A stretch of DNA of 64,000 bases from Prado023 sp963736425 (GTDB lineage: Bacteria; Actinomycetota; Actinomycetes; S36-B12; CAIYMF01). The position numbers were made by a program, and so were the translations under genes. The stretch is taken from the NCBI GenBank assembly GCA_963736425.1, contig CAVTOX010000023.1, positions 26,145 to 90,144 of the forward strand, given 5' to 3'. A model generated the notes under the pieces. That model made no database searches. It worked only from the letters and a program-made list of their open reading frames with translations, and was not told where the DNA came from. Of this stretch, positions 8,701 to 17,256 are shown piece by piece; positions within the stretch are counted from its first letter, which is position 1; every line of letters starts with the position of its first letter.

Positions 8701-10742
8701 ATATCGACGCCACGACCTTCACCGCCGTGGGCGTCGGTGACATGAGTGGTGACGTCTTCGGCAACGGGATGCTGCTGTCACCGAACCTGCGCCTGCTGGC
8801 GGCCTTCGACCACCGGCACATCTTCGTCGACCCGGACCCCGATCCGGCCAGGTCGTTCACCGAGCGCCAGCGGCTGTTCGCCCTTCCGCGCTCCTCCTGG
8901 GCTGACTACTCGGTCGCCCTGATCTCGGCCGGCGGCGGCGTCCACCCGCGCACGGCGAAGTCGATCCCGGTGAGCGCCGAGGCCGCCGAGGCGCTCGGCA
9001 TCGCCGAGGGGGCGAGCTCCATGGCGCCCAACGACCTGTTGCGCGCGATCCTCACCGCACCGGTCGACCTGCTCTGGAACGGTGGGATCGGCACCTACGT
9101 CAAGGCCTCGACGGAGTCGCACACGGATGTGGGCGACCGCGCCAACGACGCCATCCGGGTCAACGGCTCCGACCTGCGGGCGCGGGTCGTGGGCGAGGGC
9201 GGCAACCTCGGCCTGACCCAGCGCGGCCGGATCGAGGCAGCCCACGCCGGTGTGGCGCTGAACACGGACGCCATCGACAACTCCGCCGGCGTCGACACGT
9301 CCGACCACGAGGTGAACATCAAGATCCTGTTGGACCGGGTGGCCGCCGCTGGAGACCTGGATCCCGCCGAGCGAGACCCCCTGCTGCAGTCGATGACCGA
9401 CGAGGTCGCCGCGATGGTGCTGCAGGACAACATCGACCAGAACGTCCTGCTCACGTTCGAGGCCCACCATGGACAGGCCATGGCCCCCGCGCTCGGACGG
9501 CTCATCCGCAGCCTCGAGCGGACAGCCGGGCTCGACCGCGGGCTGGAGGCGCTGCCCGACGACGCCACGCTGGCGACGATGATCCTCGAGGGCCGCGGCC
9601 TGACCAAGCCCGAGCTGGCGGTGCTGGTCGCCTACACCAAGCTCGACCTCAAGGATGCCCTGCTCGAGAGCTCGGTCCCGGATGAGAGCTTCGCAGCGAC
9701 CTGGATGTACGGCTACTTCCCCGAGGTCCTGGCCCGGCGCTGCGCCGATCACCTGGACTCCCATCCGCTGCGTCGCCAGATCATCGCCACTGGTCTGGTC
9801 AACGAGCTGGTCAACCGGGGCGGGATCACCTACGCCATGCGCGCCGCGGAGGAGTCCGGTGCCGCCCCCGCGGAGATCGCTCGAGCCTTCACCGTGACCT
9901 GCGGCCTGTTCGGCCTGCCGGACCTGTGGCACCGCATCGACTCCCATGGTGGGGTGGTGCCCACGGCAGCACTGAATTCGCTGCGCAGTGAGGTGCAGCG
10001 GCTGCTGGACCGGTCAACGCGCTGGCTGCTGCAGACCCGCGGCGGGACGCTGGACGTCCCTGCGGAGATCGAGCGGTTCCGGGCCACGGTCGCCGACCTG
10101 GCTGGGCAGATCCCGGAGTTCCTGGTCGGTGTCGAGCGCGAGCGCCTCGATCAGCGTGTCTCGGACTTCGTGGCCGCCGGCGCCCCCGCAGACCTGGCGG
10201 CCGAGGTGGCTGCGCTGCTCGACGTGTTCTCCCTGCTGGACATCGTGGAGGTGTCCCAGCGCACAGGGGAGGAGCCGGTGAGCGTGGCGAGGCTGTACTT
10301 GACGATCTCCGAGCGCTACGAGGTGGACCGGTTCCTCGGACGGATCACCGCGCTGCCGCGGACAGACAGATGGTCGTCATTGGCCCGTTCGGCGCTGCGC
10401 AGCGACCTCTACGGGGCACTGGCCGCGCTGACGTCGAGGGTGGTCCGGGCCACGCCCGATGGTGGTGAGCCGATTGACCGGGTCACCACGTGGGAGGAGC
10501 GCTACGCAGAGGGCCTGGGCCGCGCCCGCGCAACCCTGGCTGAGATAGGAGCCCAGGAGAGCTTCGACCTGGCCACCCTCTCAGTGGCCCTGACGAGTGA
10601 TCCGCACGCTGGCGAGCCAGGGCGGCTAGCCCGCCCCGGAATCGAGTCGGGTCTGCTGGGTGCGAACCGGGATCGGGTCGGCTCTCGACGAACGGGATCG
10701 GCTGAATCCCGACGCGATCGCGGGGGGTGGACGCGACGGTAG
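5796..10742 (+). CDS. gdh: NAD-dependent glutamate dehydrogenase, large (GDH180-type); C-terminus probably frameshifted
   Basis: A very large (about 1,610-1,650 residue) NAD-specific glutamate dehydrogenase that oxidatively deaminates glutamate to 2-oxoglutarate. It has a long N-terminal regulatory region (residues about 1-700, starting FAEWYSWSS with DDMPFLVDSVSAELNR). The catalytic core contains RGGLRWSDRREDFRTEVLGL, PVGAKGGFFAK and a Rossmann region with GVGDMSGDVFGNGM and GEGGNLGLTQRGR. AAGGAGG at 5781-5787 sits 8 bases before GTG 5796, preferred to the earlier GTG at 5760. Deleting one base near 10591 (CTGACGAG to CTGCGAG) gives the usual ending SVALRVIRTLASQGG with stop at 10627-10629. 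The literal frame instead runs on through an Arg/Gly-rich tail to 10742. I think the tail is an artefact of a one-base insertion. Confidence 0.93.
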   Translation: MGAGFAEWYSWSSARDERLASVFYRHVDPGDISGRDPEAVVGAVTHLIEAATDRQLQAALVRAVNPTVADNGWTCGRTVVSVVTDDMPFLVDSVSAELNRMGVGIHLVVHPIVAVTRDEAGALLRAEPPASGADSEPTLPEQDMTGSLESWMHIEVDWQPHDAALTAIEANLQRVLGDVRRAVADWPRMVAEARGLAAQLIAQHPRGVSGDQVGEAIDLLNWLADDHFTFLGYRQYQLTGQELSAAELRLVEEPGSGLGLLRSELPESVSFSELSPVVRQKALEPRLLIVTKANRRSTVHRPVYLDYVGVKKFDRAGRVVGEHRFIGLFSASAYTQSVEGIPVIDRKARQVREVLGFSRGSHGGRDLMAFLETFPRDELFAIDTDELTTVAEAALNLKERRATRLFVRRDTYERFLSCLVYLPRDRYTTDVRLQIQQVLSDAVGGASVDYTARVTESVLARLHIVVRVARGQSIPEVDADALEARIAEVVLSWDDRLSIALVLASSEANAHAMLSGYPDGFPQAYRAATSTAEAVADLSEIERLTPEEPLRVSLQPAAEASGEQANARLKLYSLMDISLAEVLPVLSSLGVEVVTEQPFRLVRSDALGAPGGAFIFDFGLNAAGSARLGGVRRMWEQAFLACWQGQAEADGFNGLVAEAGLDWRRISVLRAYARYLRQTGSAFSQAYIENAALANPQIASLLVQLFHARFDPDLVVDRAQRADELRTQITRALDDVASLDQDRILRSFLDLIRATLRTNHFQPDRPALAIKLEPAHIRELPEPRPKYEIWVCSPRVEGVHLRFGKVARGGLRWSDRREDFRTEVLGLVKAQAVKNAVIVPVGAKGGFFAKQLPDPALDRDAWMAEGIGAYKVFIGSLLDLTDNLVGQDVVPPDRVVRHDGDDPYLVVAADKGTATFSDIANGVAAEYGFWLGDAFASGGSAGYDHKAMGITARGAWESVRAHFRVVGPDIDATTFTAVGVGDMSGDVFGNGMLLSPNLRLLAAFDHRHIFVDPDPDPARSFTERQRLFALPRSSWADYSVALISAGGGVHPRTAKSIPVSAEAAEALGIAEGASSMAPNDLLRAILTAPVDLLWNGGIGTYVKASTESHTDVGDRANDAIRVNGSDLRARVVGEGGNLGLTQRGRIEAAHAGVALNTDAIDNSAGVDTSDHEVNIKILLDRVAAAGDLDPAERDPLLQSMTDEVAAMVLQDNIDQNVLLTFEAHHGQAMAPALGRLIRSLERTAGLDRGLEALPDDATLATMILEGRGLTKPELAVLVAYTKLDLKDALLESSVPDESFAATWMYGYFPEVLARRCADHLDSHPLRRQIIATGLVNELVNRGGITYAMRAAEESGAAPAEIARAFTVTCGLFGLPDLWHRIDSHGGVVPTAALNSLRSEVQRLLDRSTRWLLQTRGGTLDVPAEIERFRATVADLAGQIPEFLVGVERERLDQRVSDFVAAGAPADLAAEVAALLDVFSLLDIVEVSQRTGEEPVSVARLYLTISERYEVDRFLGRITALPRTDRWSSLARSALRSDLYGALAALTSRVVRATPDGGEPIDRVTTWEERYAEGLGRARATLAEIGAQESFDLATLSVALTSDPHAGEPGRLARPGIESGLLGANRDRVGSRRTGSAESRRDRGGWTRR

Positions 10743-10753
10743 GCTTGCCAGCC

Positions 10754-11857
10754 ATGGCACTTGACTTCTCCGTGGCCGTCGCTGAGCTGGAGACCACCCT
10801 CACCAGCATCGAGAAGGTCCTGGACCTCCCGGCGATGCGCTCGGAGGTCGTCGAGCTCGAGGCGCAGGCCTCGGCCCCCGATCTCTGGGACGATCCAGCC
10901 GCAGCCCAGAAGGTGACGTCCCGGCTCTCCTTCGTGCAGGGAGAGCTGCGCCGGGTCTCCACCCTGCGACAGCGCCTGGATGACCTGCCGATCCTCGTCG
11001 AGCTGGCCGAGGGCGAGGGTGACGCGGACTCCCTGGCTGAGGCCGAGAAGGAGCTCGGCGACCTGGGGAGGGCGGTGGCCGAGCTCGAGGTCCGCACGCT
11101 CCTGGCCGGTGAGTTCGACATGCGCGAGGCGCTGGTGACCATCCGCTCGGAGGCGGGCGGAGTGGATGCCGCCGACTGGGCCGAGATGCTGCTGCGCATG
11201 TACACCCGCTACTGCGAGCGCCACGGCCTGGCCTACGAGGTCTATGACATCTCCTATGCCGAGGAGGCGGGCATCAAGTCGGCGACGTTCGCGGTGAAGG
11301 CGCCCTACGCCTACGGGACCCTGTCGGTCGAGCAGGGCACCCACCGGCTCGTGCGCATCTCGCCCTTCGACAACCAGGGCCGCCGGCAGACGTCCTTCGC
11401 TGCCGTGGAGGTCCTTCCCGTCACCGAGCAGACCGACCACATGGACATCCCGGAGAACGAGATCCGGGTCGATGTCTTCCGGTCCTCGGGCCCGGGTGGG
11501 CAGAGCGTGAACACCACCGACTCCGCCGTGCGGATGACCCACATCCCGACCGGCATCGTGGTGTCCTGCCAGAACGAGAAGTCCCAGATCCAGAACCGCG
11601 CCGCTGCACTGCGGGTGCTCGAGGCCCGGTTGCTCGAACGCCGCCGCAGTGAGGAGCGCGCCGCGATGGACGCGCTCAAGACCGACACCTCCGGCTCGTG
11701 GGGCAACCAGATGCGCTCCTACGTGCTGCACCCCTACCAGATGGTCAAGGACCTGCGCACCGAGTACGAGACGGGCAACACCTCAGCCGTCCTCGACGGG
11801 GAGATCGACGAGTTCATCGAGGCGGGGATCCGCTGGCGCCGCCAGGGTGGGGCCTGA
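10754..11857 (+). CDS. prfB: Peptide chain release factor 2
   Basis: A 367-residue class I release factor that recognises UGA and UAA and triggers peptidyl-tRNA hydrolysis. The stop-codon tripeptide SPF is at residues 203-205 (RISPFDNQ). The catalytic GGQ is at 248-250 in SSGPGGQSVNTTDS, where the Gln is normally methylated. The N-terminal helical domain (DLWDDPAAAQKV) is complete. No UGA interrupts the early reading frame, so the autoregulatory +1 frameshift of many bacteria is absent, as is usual in actinobacteria. It heads the prfB-(sulfotransferase)-ftsE-ftsX-M23-smpB-ssrA run. The ATG at 10754 is chosen because MALDFSVAVAELE aligns with the family start. Confidence 0.97.
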   Translation: MALDFSVAVAELETTLTSIEKVLDLPAMRSEVVELEAQASAPDLWDDPAAAQKVTSRLSFVQGELRRVSTLRQRLDDLPILVELAEGEGDADSLAEAEKELGDLGRAVAELEVRTLLAGEFDMREALVTIRSEAGGVDAADWAEMLLRMYTRYCERHGLAYEVYDISYAEEAGIKSATFAVKAPYAYGTLSVEQGTHRLVRISPFDNQGRRQTSFAAVEVLPVTEQTDHMDIPENEIRVDVFRSSGPGGQSVNTTDSAVRMTHIPTGIVVSCQNEKSQIQNRAAALRVLEARLLERRRSEERAAMDALKTDTSGSWGNQMRSYVLHPYQMVKDLRTEYETGNTSAVLDGEIDEFIEAGIRWRRQGGA

Positions 11858-11858
11858 C

Positions 11859-13106
11859 ATGACCGGCGTCGCTCCGCTCCCCGGTGACGCGATCCTGCTG
11901 CACCTGGGCTTCCACAAGACCGGCACCACGGCGCTGCAGTCAGCCTTCGCGGCCAGCCGGCCTGCGCTGCTCGAGCACGGCGTGCTCTATCCCGGGCGTC
12001 GGCGCTCGCACCACCCGGCGGCCATGGCGATGACCAGGCGAACGTGGGGCGTGGGTCGCGAGGGCGGCTGGGATCCCGATCCGCGGGACTGGGATCGGCT
12101 GGCCCGAGCGGCCGTCCGCCACCCGGGGAGGGTGCTGATCTCCAGCGAGAGCTTCGCGCTCACCCCCGACGATGCCGCCGCCCGGATGGTGGCCGACCTC
12201 GGATCGGACCGCGTCCACGTCGTGTTCACGCTGCGTCCGATGGCCGCCCTGCTCAGCTCGTCGTGGCAGCAGTACTTGAAGTCCGGCTGGACCACCACCT
12301 ACGACCAGTGGCTGCAGCAGATCACCGCCGAGCTGGAGCCCGGCGCCCGCCGATCCGGCTTCTGGCTGCGCAACGACTACCCCGCGATCGTGGGCCGCTG
12401 GGCCGATCTGGTGGGTGCCGAGCGAGTCCACCTCGTGTGCCTGGACGGCTCGGACCGGGGGTTCCTGCTGCGCACCTTCCGCGGCCTGCTCGACCTGCCC
12501 GAGGGAGTCGTCGATGAGCGCGCGGCTGACTCCAACCGGTCGATGACCGCGGCCGAGGCGGAACTGCTCCGCTCCCTCAATGAGGTCACCGCGGACTGGG
12601 ACTGGCCCACCTACCAGCGGACCATCCGGACCGGCGCAGCAGCAGGCATGGTCGAGAGCCGCAGGCCGGATCCGAGCGAGCCGCCGATCATCACCCCTGC
12701 GGAGGTCCTGGCCCGGGTGGCCGCGCACGGGCGTGAGGTGGCCACCGAGCTCGCACGGCTCGGGGTGGTCGTTCACGGGGACCTCAGGGTCCTCGGCGAG
12801 GAGGCCGGCACTGGTCGCGCAGGCACGGACGGCACGGGCGGGACATCGGGTGCGCCAGCGGACCTGCCGATCGATGCGGCGGTGGCCTCCGTCCTCGGTG
12901 CCATCCGGGGCGCACAACGGCAGGCGTCCGAGGACGCCCAGAAGGCGGCTGTCGCCCGGGAGGCCACTGCCGGCACGCCCGCGTCCGAGCCCACGACCAG
13001 GGAGCTCGCCGGCCAGCTCTCGGGTCGGATCAGGCGCGCGACGCGCCGTCGCCTGTCGCCACGTCGCGGCCGTGGCCTGCGCCCGGAGGGGCAGACCCGC
13101 CCGTAG
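11859..13106 (+). CDS. Sulfotransferase-family protein
   Basis: A 415-residue protein starting two bases after the prfB stop, so it is translationally linked. The N-terminal LLHLGFHKTGTTALQSAF (about residues 12-29) is a PAPS 5'-phosphosulfate-binding loop (HKTGTTALQ). A later VHVVFTLRPMAALLSSSWQQ resembles the 3'-phosphate-binding segment with an Arg and Ser. The expected activity is transfer of sulfate from PAPS to a glycan or lipid; the acceptor is unknown. The last ~110 residues are low-complexity Ala/Gly/Thr-rich and end in a strongly basic tail (RRATRRRLSPRRGRG). The gene sits inside the usually tight prfB-ftsE neighbourhood, which suggests insertion or a lineage-specific envelope role. 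Confidence 0.8.
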   Translation: MTGVAPLPGDAILLHLGFHKTGTTALQSAFAASRPALLEHGVLYPGRRRSHHPAAMAMTRRTWGVGREGGWDPDPRDWDRLARAAVRHPGRVLISSESFALTPDDAAARMVADLGSDRVHVVFTLRPMAALLSSSWQQYLKSGWTTTYDQWLQQITAELEPGARRSGFWLRNDYPAIVGRWADLVGAERVHLVCLDGSDRGFLLRTFRGLLDLPEGVVDERAADSNRSMTAAEAELLRSLNEVTADWDWPTYQRTIRTGAAAGMVESRRPDPSEPPIITPAEVLARVAAHGREVATELARLGVVVHGDLRVLGEEAGTGRAGTDGTGGTSGAPADLPIDAAVASVLGAIRGAQRQASEDAQKAAVAREATAGTPASEPTTRELAGQLSGRIRRATRRRLSPRRGRGLRPEGQTRP

Positions 13107-13174
13107 ACTTCCCTTCGACGGCCGGGCTGACCCGCCCGGGCCACACAGTCATCGGTCCCGGAGGGGGGTTGTGC

Positions 13175-13864
13175 GTGATCCGCTTTGCGAACGTCACCAA
13201 GCACTACCCCACGCAGATGCGCCCCGCCCTGGACGACGTGAGCCTGGAGGTCACCAAGGGCGAGTTCGCCTTCCTGGTCGGTGCCTCGGGCTCGGGCAAG
13301 TCCACCTTCCTCCGGCTGGTGCTGCGCGAGGACCGACCCACGTCGGGCACTGTCTTCGTCGCCGGCAAGGACCTGAGCCGGATGCCCAACTGGAAGGTTC
13401 CGCACCTGCGCCGCCAGATCGGCGCCGTGTTCCAGGACTTCCGCCTGCTGCCGAACAAGACCGTCTACCAGAACGTGGCGTTCGCCCTTCAGGTCATCGG
13501 CCGGCCCAGCGCCCACATCCGCAAGGTGGTTCCTGAGGTCATCGACCTCGTGGGCCTCGCGGGCAAGGAGGGTCGCTACCCCGACGAGCTGTCCGGCGGC
13601 GAGCAGCAGCGCGTGGCCGTGGCCCGCGCCTTCGTCAACCGCCCGATGATCCTGATCGCCGACGAGCCCACCGGCAACCTCGACCCCGCCACCAGCGTGG
13701 GCATCATGCGCCTGCTCGACCGGATCAACCGAACCGGGACGACCGTCGTGATGGCCACCCACGATGCCGCCGTAGTCGACCAGATGCGCAAGCGCGTCAT
13801 CGAGCTCGAGAACGGTCATATCGTGCGCGACCAGTCCCGTGGTGTGTACGGGGTCGCACGATGA
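13175..13864 (+). CDS. ftsE: Cell-division ABC ATPase FtsE
   Basis: A 229-residue ATPase that pairs with FtsX and couples ATP hydrolysis to activation of a peptidoglycan hydrolase at the septum or pole. Walker A is GASGSGKST, the signature is LSGGEQQRVAVARA, Walker B is LIADEPTGNLD, and the switch His is in ATHDAA. GTG 13175 follows the GGAGGGG stretch at 13160-13166 by about 8 bases and gives the family start VIRFANVTKHY. A TTG six bases earlier is less likely. The gap to ftsX is 31 bp, and both are followed by an M23 peptidase, the expected target. Confidence 0.97.
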   Translation: MIRFANVTKHYPTQMRPALDDVSLEVTKGEFAFLVGASGSGKSTFLRLVLREDRPTSGTVFVAGKDLSRMPNWKVPHLRRQIGAVFQDFRLLPNKTVYQNVAFALQVIGRPSAHIRKVVPEVIDLVGLAGKEGRYPDELSGGEQQRVAVARAFVNRPMILIADEPTGNLDPATSVGIMRLLDRINRTGTTVVMATHDAAVVDQMRKRVIELENGHIVRDQSRGVYGVAR

Positions 13865-13895
13865 GCAGCTCGTCGGGTCCGATCGGGGGACCCGC

Positions 13896-14804
13896 ATGCG
13901 CCTGAGATTCGTCCTCGGCGAGGTCCTCACGGGGATCCGGCGCAACCTGACGATGACCATCGCGGTGGTCATCACCGTGGCGGTGTCGCTGGCGCTGTTC
14001 GGAGCCGGGCTCATGGTCCGCTCGCAGGTCGACCTGATGAAGGACTACTGGTACGACAAGGTCCAGGTGTCGATCTATCTCTGCGGCTCGACCTCGGAGG
14101 TGATCTCGTGCGCGGAGGGCCCGGTCACCCAGGCCCAGCGTGAGGAGATCCGCGCAGACCTCGAGTCCCTGGCGCCGCTGGTCGAGGAGGTCTACTACGA
14201 GTCCTCCGCGGAGGCCTTCGAGCGGTTCTCCGAGCAGTTCAAGGACGCGCCGATCCTGTCCAACATCACCCCGGACCAGATGCCCGAGTCGTTCCGCGTG
14301 AAGCTGTCGGACCCGACCAAGTACGACGTCGTGGCAAGCGCGTTCATCGGCCGCCCCGGGATCGACTCCGTGAACGACCAGCGCCGGGTACTGGACAAGC
14401 TGTTCGCGATCCTCAACGGGTTCCAGACCGGTGCCCTGGTGATCGCCGGGATGATGCTGCTCGCCACCGTCCTCCTGGTGGCCAACACGATCCGGGTGGC
14501 CGCGTTCTCCCGGCGCCGGGAGACCGGCATCATGCGGCTGGTCGGCGCCTCGAACTTCTACATCCAGCTGCCGTTCCTGCTCGAGGCGGCGCTTGCCGCG
14601 ATGGTGGGCGCCCTGGTGGCGATCGGGCTGTTGGCGATGCTCAAGGCGGTGCTGGTCGACGGGGTGCTGACGCCCAGCTTCCAGTTCACGAGCTTCGTCG
14701 GCTGGGACGTCTGGGCCCAGGTCTCGGTGATCGTGTTCCTCACCGGGGTCACCCTGGCCTCGGTCGCGGCCCTCGTCACGCTGCGCCGGTACCTTCGGGT
14801 CTGA
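13896..14804 (+). CDS. ftsX: Cell-division permease-like protein FtsX
   Basis: A 302-residue membrane protein. The N-terminal helix (residues about 22-42) is followed by an extracellular domain (about 45-190) with a Cys pair (YLCGSTSEVISCAEG), as in actinobacterial FtsX. Three C-terminal helices follow, with the conserved REMGIMRLVGAS-like RRRETGIMRLVGAS. The extracellular loop normally recruits the amidase activator or peptidase; the downstream secreted M23 protein is the obvious partner. It starts at ATG 13896 with no strong ribosome site, consistent with coupling to ftsE. Confidence 0.96.
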   Translation: MRLRFVLGEVLTGIRRNLTMTIAVVITVAVSLALFGAGLMVRSQVDLMKDYWYDKVQVSIYLCGSTSEVISCAEGPVTQAQREEIRADLESLAPLVEEVYYESSAEAFERFSEQFKDAPILSNITPDQMPESFRVKLSDPTKYDVVASAFIGRPGIDSVNDQRRVLDKLFAILNGFQTGALVIAGMMLLATVLLVANTIRVAAFSRRRETGIMRLVGASNFYIQLPFLLEAALAAMVGALVAIGLLAMLKAVLVDGVLTPSFQFTSFVGWDVWAQVSVIVFLTGVTLASVAALVTLRRYLRV

Positions 14805-14916
14805 TCGGCTCAGGATGGGGCACGTGCCGGTCGATGACGTGGACAGGCCCGCATCGCGCGGTACTCTGGAAGTTACGCCCGCGCGTGCGGGCGGGTGCGG
14901 CATGAGGGGTGGGCAG

Positions 14917-16185
14917 ATGCGGGCACAGCGGGCGATGGCCCTCGTGGCCTCCCTGATGCTTGCCCTGGGCGTGGCCTCCCTCGGGACGGCCGCGGCCGAC
15001 CCCGAGGACGACAAGAAGAAGGTCGACGCCGCCGTCGAGGCAGCCGGGGACGACCTGAAGGCGGCCAACGCCGAGGTGGAGAAGGCGATCGCGGACCTGC
15101 AGGAGGTCCGCCAACTGCTGCCGGCAGCACGCCAGGAACTCGAGGATGCGCGGGTCGAGGCGACCGCGGCCGAGGAAGCAGACCGAGCCGCCCAGGCCGA
15201 GCTCGAGCAGGCCACTGCGGCTGCCATCCGCGCCGAACAGGAGCGTGCCGAGGTCGAGTTCCAGATCCAGGACCTGCAGAGCAGGGTGGGCAACCTCGCC
15301 CGCGCGGTCTACCAGAACGGTGCCTTCGCGGACTTCGACCTGCTGATCACCGCACAGTCCCCGACGGATCTCTCCGATCGCGCCCAGGCCCTCGACGCGG
15401 TGTCCCGTGCGAACAACCAGACCCTTGCCCAGATGGCGGGGATCCGGGCTGAGCTCGCCCTCAAGGAGGCCCGGCTCGAGGTGCTGCGCCAAGAGGTCGA
15501 CGACAAGCGCCAGCAAGCAGCCATCTCCCTGAGCAAGGCCAACATCGCGCGCGACCGCGCGGCCGCAGCCAAGCTGAAGGTGGACCTGCTGGTCGCCCAG
15601 AAGGCCACCGCTCTGGATGTCGCGGCCTCCGAGCGGGCCAATGTCCTCAAGCAGTACAAGTCGGTCCAGGCTGAACAGCAGCGGATCGCCGCACTCCTGG
15701 CCAAGCAAGCGGCCGCGGAGGCTGCCCGCCTCGCCTCGGGCGGCTCGCTGGGCTTCGCCCCCACCGACGTCGAGGGCTTCCAGTGGCCGATTGAGGGGGC
15801 CAGGATCAGCCAGGGGGTCGGGCCCCGGATCCACCCCGTCTATGGCTATCGCTCGTGCCACACCGGCGTCGACCTGAGCGCGAGCAGCGGTACGCCGATC
15901 CGGGCCACGGCCGCCGGCATCGTTGTCATCAATGCCACGGGCGGTCCGTACGGCAACCACACCCTGATCTCGCACGGCAACGGCCTGTTCTCGATGTACG
16001 CCCACCAGTCGGAGTTCGGCGCGGAGGAGGGGCAGACGGTCAAGAAGGGCGACGTCATCGGGTACGTCGGGAGCACCGGCTACTCCACCGGGCCGCACCT
16101 GCACTTCGAGATCCACGTGGGTGGAACGCCGTACGACCCGCTTGGCTGGTTCGGGGCCGGTGACAAGGAACCGGTCAACTGCTGA
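14917..16185 (+). CDS. Secreted coiled-coil M23 endopeptidase (EnvC-like), likely FtsEX-controlled
   Basis: A 422-residue exported murein hydrolase. A signal peptide (RAMALVASLMLALGVASLGTA) leads into a long coiled coil (about residues 30-260, rich in Glu/Ala/Gln/Lys). The C-terminal M23 domain (about 285-420) keeps its zinc and catalytic residues: His315 and Asp319 in HTGVDLS, and His394/His396 in HLHFEI. Unlike E. coli EnvC, which lost its metal ligands, this domain looks catalytically competent. The start at ATG 14917 follows GAGGGG by 6 bases; ATG 14902 is possible. The last base group overlaps the smpB ATG. Being directly after ftsEX, it is the probable hydrolase that FtsEX releases from autoinhibition. 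Confidence 0.9.
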   Translation: MRAQRAMALVASLMLALGVASLGTAAADPEDDKKKVDAAVEAAGDDLKAANAEVEKAIADLQEVRQLLPAARQELEDARVEATAAEEADRAAQAELEQATAAAIRAEQERAEVEFQIQDLQSRVGNLARAVYQNGAFADFDLLITAQSPTDLSDRAQALDAVSRANNQTLAQMAGIRAELALKEARLEVLRQEVDDKRQQAAISLSKANIARDRAAAAKLKVDLLVAQKATALDVAASERANVLKQYKSVQAEQQRIAALLAKQAAAEAARLASGGSLGFAPTDVEGFQWPIEGARISQGVGPRIHPVYGYRSCHTGVDLSASSGTPIRATAAGIVVINATGGPYGNHTLISHGNGLFSMYAHQSEFGAEEGQTVKKGDVIGYVGSTGYSTGPHLHFEIHVGGTPYDPLGWFGAGDKEPVNC

Positions 16186-16661
16186 TGCCCCGGGAACAGG
16201 GGCGGCGACTGGTCGCCCAGAACAAGAAGGCACGTCACGACTACCACATCGACGCGACCTGGGAGGCCGGGATCGTCCTCGTCGGCACCGAGGTGAAGTC
16301 CCTGCGGGCCGGGCGTGCCAGCATCGTTGACGCCTTCGCGCAGTTCCACGATGGGGAGCTGTTCCTGCACGGGCTGCACATCCCGGAGTACACCCAGGGC
16401 TCGTGGACCAACCACGCCCCGCGGCGCGTGCGCAAGCTGCTCATGAAGCGTGCGGAGCTCGAGCGGCTCGAGCGCAAGCTCAAGGAGAGTGGCTACACCG
16501 TGGTGCCGCTGTCGCTGTACTTCAAGGACGGCTACGCCAAGGTGGAGATCGCCCTGGCCCGCGGCAAGAAGGCCTACGACAAGCGCCAGACCCTGGCCGA
16601 GCGGGACGCCAACCGGGACATCGCCAAGGAGATGGGCCGCCACCTCAAGGGACGCACGTAG
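16185..16661 (+). CDS. smpB: SsrA-binding protein SmpB
   Basis: A 158-residue tmRNA partner that delivers tmRNA to stalled ribosomes. An OB-fold with ARHDYHIDATWEAGIVLVGTEVKSLR and DAFAQF leads to a basic C-terminal tail (KKAYDKRQTLAERDANRDIAKEM) that occupies the empty mRNA channel. ATG 16185 overlaps the stop of the peptidase gene (TGATG). The tmRNA gene lies 221 bp downstream behind its own promoter, so both halves of trans-translation are together. Confidence 0.97.
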   Translation: MPREQGRRLVAQNKKARHDYHIDATWEAGIVLVGTEVKSLRAGRASIVDAFAQFHDGELFLHGLHIPEYTQGSWTNHAPRRVRKLLMKRAELERLERKLKESGYTVVPLSLYFKDGYAKVEIALARGKKAYDKRQTLAERDANRDIAKEMGRHLKGRT

Positions 16662-16819
16662 GCGCGCACCAGAGCGCGCACTCCAGGCCACAGATCAGCC
16701 GCCGTGCGCATTCCGGGCCGGATGTGGCCGGCAGTGCGCGGGACTTGCTGGGGATGACCTGGAACGCGCGGCCTGTCCGCTCCGGGCAGGGCCGACCGGG
16801 TGGGTCGCAGCTGTGGGCG

Positions 16820-16849
16820 TTGGCCTATGTCGGGCGGGACCGCTACTCT
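16820..16849 (+). promoter_or_regulatory. Probable sigma70-type promoter of ssrA
   Basis: TTGGCC at 16820-16825 and TACTCT at 16844-16849 are separated by 18 bases. The spacing and hexamers fit a housekeeping promoter. The predicted start near 16856 lies about 27 bases before the mature tmRNA 5' end. Found by eye only. Confidence 0.5.
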
Positions 16850-16882
16850 GAAGGAGCCGGTTCGCCGGTGACAACTCAACAG

Positions 16883-17256
16883 GGGGGTGACAGGTTTCGA
16901 CGTCGGCTGTGGTCGACGGGAGAAGCGGGCCGAGGATGGCAGTTATCTCGAGAACGACCTGCCAAAAAACAATTGCGAACAACAACGCAACTGTCGCACG
17001 CTCTGATTACGCCTTCGCGGCCTGAGCGACAAGCGACCGGTGGACCGGGGGCGTCTCCGACCCGAATCCGCCGTCATTGAGGAGACTCACCAACCCGCCC
17101 GGTAACGGGGTGGGACGGAACACCTAACAGTTGCTGGACCGTGTTACCGCGCAGTGCCACACGAAGCGCGGAGGTTGAGACCACAACAGCGTGGCTGCGC
17201 CCGGAGAAGACCCTGAGAGACACCGATGGACCCGGGTTCGATTCCCGGCACCTCCA
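16883..17256 (+). ncRNA. ssrA: tmRNA (SsrA)
   Basis: Transfer-messenger RNA of about 374 nt. The tRNA-like ends pair as GGGGGTG (16883-16889) with CACCTCC (17249-17255) plus discriminator A17256. The T arm is GGGTTCGATTCCC, and the 5' side has the standard GACAGGTTTCGAC. The tag frame starts at GCG 16975 and stops at TGA 17023-17025. It encodes ANNNATVARSDYAFAA, preceded by the alanine carried on the tmRNA. The tag ends AFAA, not the commoner ALAA; hydrophobic-Ala-Ala is still what ClpXP recognises. The resume codon is preceded by an A-rich stretch (CCAAAAAACAATT). Confidence 0.95.

Noticed and set aside
10754..11857. RF2 autoregulatory frameshift
   Set aside because: The frame is continuous, with no in-frame UGA near codon 25.
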